From assembly GCA_007117555.1 (NCBI GenBank), contig SKGI01000136.1:1-7654 (forward strand): 7,654 nucleotides of DNA, written 5' to 3'. The notes beneath the pieces are model-generated. The model did not search any database and was not told the origin of the DNA. It worked only from the letters and a program-made list of their open reading frames with translations. Of this stretch, positions 4,517 to 7,654 are shown one piece after another. The translations under genes and the position numbers were made by a program. Origin of the DNA: Candidatus Izemoplasma sp. (GTDB lineage Bacteria > Bacillota_I > Bacilli_A > Izemoplasmatales > Izemoplasmataceae). Numbering within the stretch: position 1 is the first letter of the stretch; each line of letters opens with the position of its first letter.

Positions 4517-7018
4517 GTGATTAATTTGTCAGAATTGTTGGTGGCTTGGCGAGAAGGAACCGTCATCCGTTTTCGTTATGCCTTAAGACGTAAAACAACA
4601 AGACTGTATGCGGGTCGTGTTGATACGGTGGATGTTAGTGCACAGAAGGTTCGGGTAGTACTTTGTGATCCTGAAACACTCACCCCACTCAGTGATGATT
4701 ATGGCGATTGGCAACGGTTTACTTTTTCTTTGCAAAAAATCGACAATATGGCGACGATCCCATGGCTAAAGTGGCCGCAGCCGCAGAATCAGGATATTAA
4801 AGCGATATCTCAAAATGATGCGCAGCTTACGATGGATCAATGTATGCCTCTTTTTGCGAAGTCGCGTTACGAAGTACTTGAGACATTAGAGCCGTGGCCA
4901 CTACATATGGATGAAGCGACCGGCACTCTCTATCGTAACCACCTTGCCGTCAACGATTCAAACTTAAAACGACCCGTTTTATCGGAGCACATGGTGTATG
5001 ATATCCTCACAAAAACATGGCGTATAGATGGCTTAACCTTACACACTGAACAGCCACTGCACCGCTTTTTTAAACAAGTTCCGACGTCGTTAACAACGCT
5101 AGAAGATGCGCTAAATTTCTTACAAGATCACCAACGTGAAGCGGTTGAACTTGACACGTCAAAGACCTGGCTTCTTGAACAAAGAGCGTTATCAAAGCGT
5201 GATTATGAACGCTTGAGCACATGGTTTGTGGGCCGTCAAAATAACCGCCCTTTTGCCCACTTATTTAAGCGCGATCATACGGTGCAGCGGGGGCGTAAAA
5301 CGATTCAATTACCTGCGCTACCAGAACGGTTTAACCCCCGTGTCATGCATGCAGTATATGAAGCGATGAAAGGCCCGCTCACCTTAATTCAAGCAACGGC
5401 TCATATGCGTGTTGAAGCGGTGTTAGAGTTGTTTGTGGTGACGGCACTTATGTCTGAGTTTCGGCTGTTAATTGTCGATTCATCGGGTGGTACCAATTTG
5501 ACGCCATGGCCAGGCTTTTTAAGATTGAGTGATGTTGAATCTTTACAAGAAGACTTGACTTTACCGCCTCATCACACTGAGAAACCTCTTTGCAGACTAA
5601 GTGATGTGAAAGAGACTGTTTTTTCAAGTCTTGAAGCGGGCGACACTTGGGTCCGAAAAGTGACTGCGATGCAAGCGTATGCGCATCACAGTCTTCAACG
5701 CGGTTTATTCCATGAAAACATTCGCTTACAGTCAGCGCTCAATGATGCCTATCAAGCTGTACCCATCGTTCCGATTGCGCCTTGGCTTTCAGCCCCATAT
5801 ACATTAAAAGACTGGGAAGACACGTTATGTAAAAAAGCCCGCATGCGACATATGAAACTGAGTCGCCATGGTTATGCATCACTCAATAAAGCACTTGAAA
5901 AAGCGCGCCAAGGCGATGTCAAACAGTTGTTCAAAGCTTTACAAGACCGCCCGACTTTTCATAAACTAAAGCAAATTTTTCCGGTTATGGTGTGCCGCAA
6001 TACAGCCTGTTTGCCGTATGTTCAACAAGCATTTGATCAAGTGGTCATTGTCAATCCAAAGCCAGATGTGTTGACGGACAGCTATTATGGTGAACGGTTG
6101 ACATTAATTGAAACGACGCCGATGAAAATGAGACACAATGCCAAAGAAGGCACCCCACCATTGCTTGCATCGTACTACGGTGATTGGTTTAATTATTTCA
6201 AGCAACTCGATATACCGAGCATCAAAGTGTTACCTGAACAGCAGGCTGTGCAAGAAGCACCGGTCACCATCCATCGAATGCATCATAGCTCAGATCATCC
6301 AGCGCATTGTGTTTTGCCTGAAGCTGAACAGCTGGCAGAAAGTGTTAAAGCCAGACTTGATCAAGGGGTTGTAAGGACCCCCTTCAACCAACAAAGACAT
6401 CTACTACAAAAAAGACTTGAAACACCTATTAAAACACTGCATCACCCCGTAATAGGTCAACCTTTATGGATTTCTTGGGCCATCCATCAAGCGATGCCCC
6501 AAAAAACGTATGATTGGTTGAAAAACAATCCTTATGTGAGCCACACACTTGCGATGGCAGAGTCGATTGAGTCTTGGGTCGATGTGACAGCATTAGACCG
6601 GTTATCTGATGGTGAAGATCGCGTCTATCACCATGTGAAGAAAGGTCTATACCCTGAGTCGACTGTCTTTCGTTTACCTTCATTAAGTTTTGGTTTTAAA
6701 AAGTTGTTTGAAAAAGACTTTAAGGCGACAGTCATGTGTAATCAACCGCTTGAAACAATAAAAGGCTTTGACAGTTTTAAACCACTCAAAGCCTCGTATG
6801 TTTTTAAAAACGATGACAGTCGTGCAGTCATCATCGTGCTTACCGATAGTGCGTTTGTCCCTATAGAGCGTTTAGCGATGGTGCAGGCGCATGGGCGAAA
6901 GCGAGACGTTCAAGTCTGGGTTTTAACAGCCGCACACAAAGTTGCTTTTCTTGAGCATCTCACTTGGCTTCGGTCATGGGGATGGATTCAAGATGGAGGG
7001 TGTGTTTATCATGACTGA
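4517..7018 (+). CDS. Large protein with superfamily 1 helicase layout but eroded ATPase motifs (pseudo-helicase)
   Basis: The 833 residues form an unbroken frame with a GTG start. The N-terminus (~14-78, VIRFRY... to FSLQKID) has a WYL/SH3-like strand pattern. From ~280 the order follows UPF1/Dna2-like helicases as I know them. GPLTLIQATAHMRVE (286-300) sits where Q-GPPGTGKT belongs, so the Walker A Lys is Val299. FPVMVCRNTA precedes FDQVVIVNPKPD (506-517), where FDYVIIDEASQ belongs, so the Walker B Asp-Glu are Val512-Asn513. LTLIETTPMKM (528-538) replaces VIVGD.KQLP. RTPFNQQRHLL (620-630) resembles the TPF.AQ motif. TLHHPVIGQ (640-648) replaces TVH.FQG.E, and SHTLAMAE (675-682) replaces NVA.SRAK. 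ATPase and helicase activity are therefore unlikely. The last ~130 residues (704-833) are unassigned. The gene overlaps the HTH-TPR gene by 8 nt. The homology is inferred by eye; an unrelated fold is possible. Confidence 0.6.
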   Translation: MINLSELLVAWREGTVIRFRYALRRKTTRLYAGRVDTVDVSAQKVRVVLCDPETLTPLSDDYGDWQRFTFSLQKIDNMATIPWLKWPQPQNQDIKAISQNDAQLTMDQCMPLFAKSRYEVLETLEPWPLHMDEATGTLYRNHLAVNDSNLKRPVLSEHMVYDILTKTWRIDGLTLHTEQPLHRFFKQVPTSLTTLEDALNFLQDHQREAVELDTSKTWLLEQRALSKRDYERLSTWFVGRQNNRPFAHLFKRDHTVQRGRKTIQLPALPERFNPRVMHAVYEAMKGPLTLIQATAHMRVEAVLELFVVTALMSEFRLLIVDSSGGTNLTPWPGFLRLSDVESLQEDLTLPPHHTEKPLCRLSDVKETVFSSLEAGDTWVRKVTAMQAYAHHSLQRGLFHENIRLQSALNDAYQAVPIVPIAPWLSAPYTLKDWEDTLCKKARMRHMKLSRHGYASLNKALEKARQGDVKQLFKALQDRPTFHKLKQIFPVMVCRNTACLPYVQQAFDQVVIVNPKPDVLTDSYYGERLTLIETTPMKMRHNAKEGTPPLLASYYGDWFNYFKQLDIPSIKVLPEQQAVQEAPVTIHRMHHSSDHPAHCVLPEAEQLAESVKARLDQGVVRTPFNQQRHLLQKRLETPIKTLHHPVIGQPLWISWAIHQAMPQKTYDWLKNNPYVSHTLAMAESIESWVDVTALDRLSDGEDRVYHHVKKGLYPESTVFRLPSLSFGFKKLFEKDFKATVMCNQPLETIKGFDSFKPLKASYVFKNDDSRAVIIVLTDSAFVPIERLAMVQAHGRKRDVQVWVLTAAHKVAFLEHLTWLRSWGWIQDGGCVYHD
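6995..6999 (+). promoter_or_regulatory. Ribosome binding site of the HTH-TPR gene
   Basis: GGAGG at 6995-6999 lies within the 3' end of the pseudo-helicase gene, 11 nt before the ATG at 7011. With the ATGACTGA overlap, this gives translation of its own plus coupling to the upstream gene. Confidence 0.65.
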
Positions 7019-7654
7019 TTATCTAGGCAATGAACCGAAGCGTTTTGGTCAACTCATCCGTTTTCACCGGACACAAAAAGGTCTTACCTTGCGCCAACTT
7101 GAAGATGCTTTAGGTCGGTCACATACGTGGATATCATTGTTAGAGCAAGGGGAAATCGCACTCACGCCAGAGTTGATTGAAAGTGTGTCTACCACTTTGG
7201 GGTTAGCCCTAACGGTCGACTTTGCACACTACCAACGTTTCCAAACAGCGTTTGAGATGATGCTTGAACGACTCATTTATGGTGATGCGCAAGCCTTAAT
7301 GACGTTTCTAAGTCAGTGGGTTGGCCAACACACGGTGATGCTTTCATCGATTGATGTTGTCGATTATTTACTGGCAATGGCGTTAACGGCACCGTATGAT
7401 GAAAAAGGCATTCAGCCTTGGTCTACTCTTGATCTGATTCAATCGCTTGAACCGCTTCAAGCGATTATGTTTTCAGATCAACGCTTTTTATGGTATTTAG
7501 TTAAAGGCCGCCTTGAATTGATGCAACATCACTTTGAAGCTTCGCGCCAAACGCTTGATTTAGCGCTAACTGAAAAGGTGTCATCTGCCTTGCAAGATCT
7601 GGCGGCGTTTTATCGTGTCCAAGCTTTGAGCCAAAGTTACCATCTTTTTGAAGC
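7011..7654 (+). CDS. HTH-TPR transcriptional regulator, 5' part (3' end outside window)
   Basis: The frame opens at ATG 7011 and stays open for 214 codons to the window edge, so the gene is truncated. Residues ~12-66 form an Xre/Cro-type helix-turn-helix: FGQLIRFHRTQKGLTLRQLEDALG, then SHTWISLLEQGE with the usual S..E.G end, then ELIESVSTTLGL. From ~75 on the chain is helical with TPR-like pairs, clearest at RFLWYLVKGRLELMQHHFEASRQTL (158-182) and the following LQDLAAFYRVQALSQ. This layout is shared by Rgg, PlcR, NprR and PrgX, which in Bacillota sense peptides through the TPR part; whether this one does is unknown. The start overlaps the pseudo-helicase stop by 8 nt (ATGACTGA) and has a GGAGG, so the two are co-translated. 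Similar repeats occur in the protein at 1-900. Confidence 0.85.
   Translation, partial: MTDYLGNEPKRFGQLIRFHRTQKGLTLRQLEDALGRSHTWISLLEQGEIALTPELIESVSTTLGLALTVDFAHYQRFQTAFEMMLERLIYGDAQALMTFLSQWVGQHTVMLSSIDVVDYLLAMALTAPYDEKGIQPWSTLDLIQSLEPLQAIMFSDQRFLWYLVKGRLELMQHHFEASRQTLDLALTEKVSSALQDLAAFYRVQALSQSYHLFE

Noticed and set aside
6138..6374. 78-codon + strand ORF and 84-codon antisense ORF (6429-6683) inside the pseudo-helicase gene
   Set aside because: They are out-of-frame readings of the long ORF. I considered whether they might mark a frameshift in a decaying gene, but the 833-residue frame is continuous and its motif order continues across both regions.

Overview
The window reads as chromosomal DNA from a low-to-mid G+C Gram-positive bacterium (Bacillota, probably Bacilli). 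The support is strong AAGGAG/GGAGG-type ribosome binding sites, a consensus extended -10 promoter, GTG starts, tightly overlapping genes, and HTH-TPR regulators of a kind common in that phylum. TGA is used as a stop and TGG as Trp, so this is not a code-4 mollicute. I cannot name the genus. All genes are on the + strand.

Layout: (1) Bases 1-900 are the 3' part of a TPR-rich protein, probably the C-terminal sensor half of an HTH-TPR regulator whose start lies outside the window. (2) Bases 901-1227 hold no convincing gene. They contain AT-rich -10-like sequence, a long-range inverted repeat, a strong terminator (1082-1113) and the promoter and ribosome binding site of the next operon. (3) Bases 1228-4443 form a compact three-gene operon: tdh (L-threonine 3-dehydrogenase), kbl (glycine C-acetyltransferase) and an unrecognised polytopic membrane protein with an internal duplication. 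The genes overlap by 8 and 1 nt, and the operon ends at a hairpin at 4449-4474. Tdh and Kbl together convert threonine to glycine and acetyl-CoA; the membrane protein's job is unknown. (4) Bases 4517-7018 encode an 833-residue protein whose layout follows UPF1/Dna2-like superfamily 1 helicases, but every ATPase motif I can place is eroded (Walker A Lys, Walker B Asp-Glu, GD.KQ, QG.E and SRA signatures). It looks like an intact 'pseudo-helicase'. (5) It overlaps by 8 nt an HTH-TPR regulator (7011 to beyond the window end).

The ordinary part is the threonine catabolic operon. The unusual part is the pseudo-helicase/HTH-TPR gene pair, with a second TPR protein 3.6 kb upstream, plus the duplicated membrane protein coupled to tdh-kbl. 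Family assignments for tdh and kbl are firm. The helicase relationship is motif-layout reasoning from memory and needs a profile or structure search.
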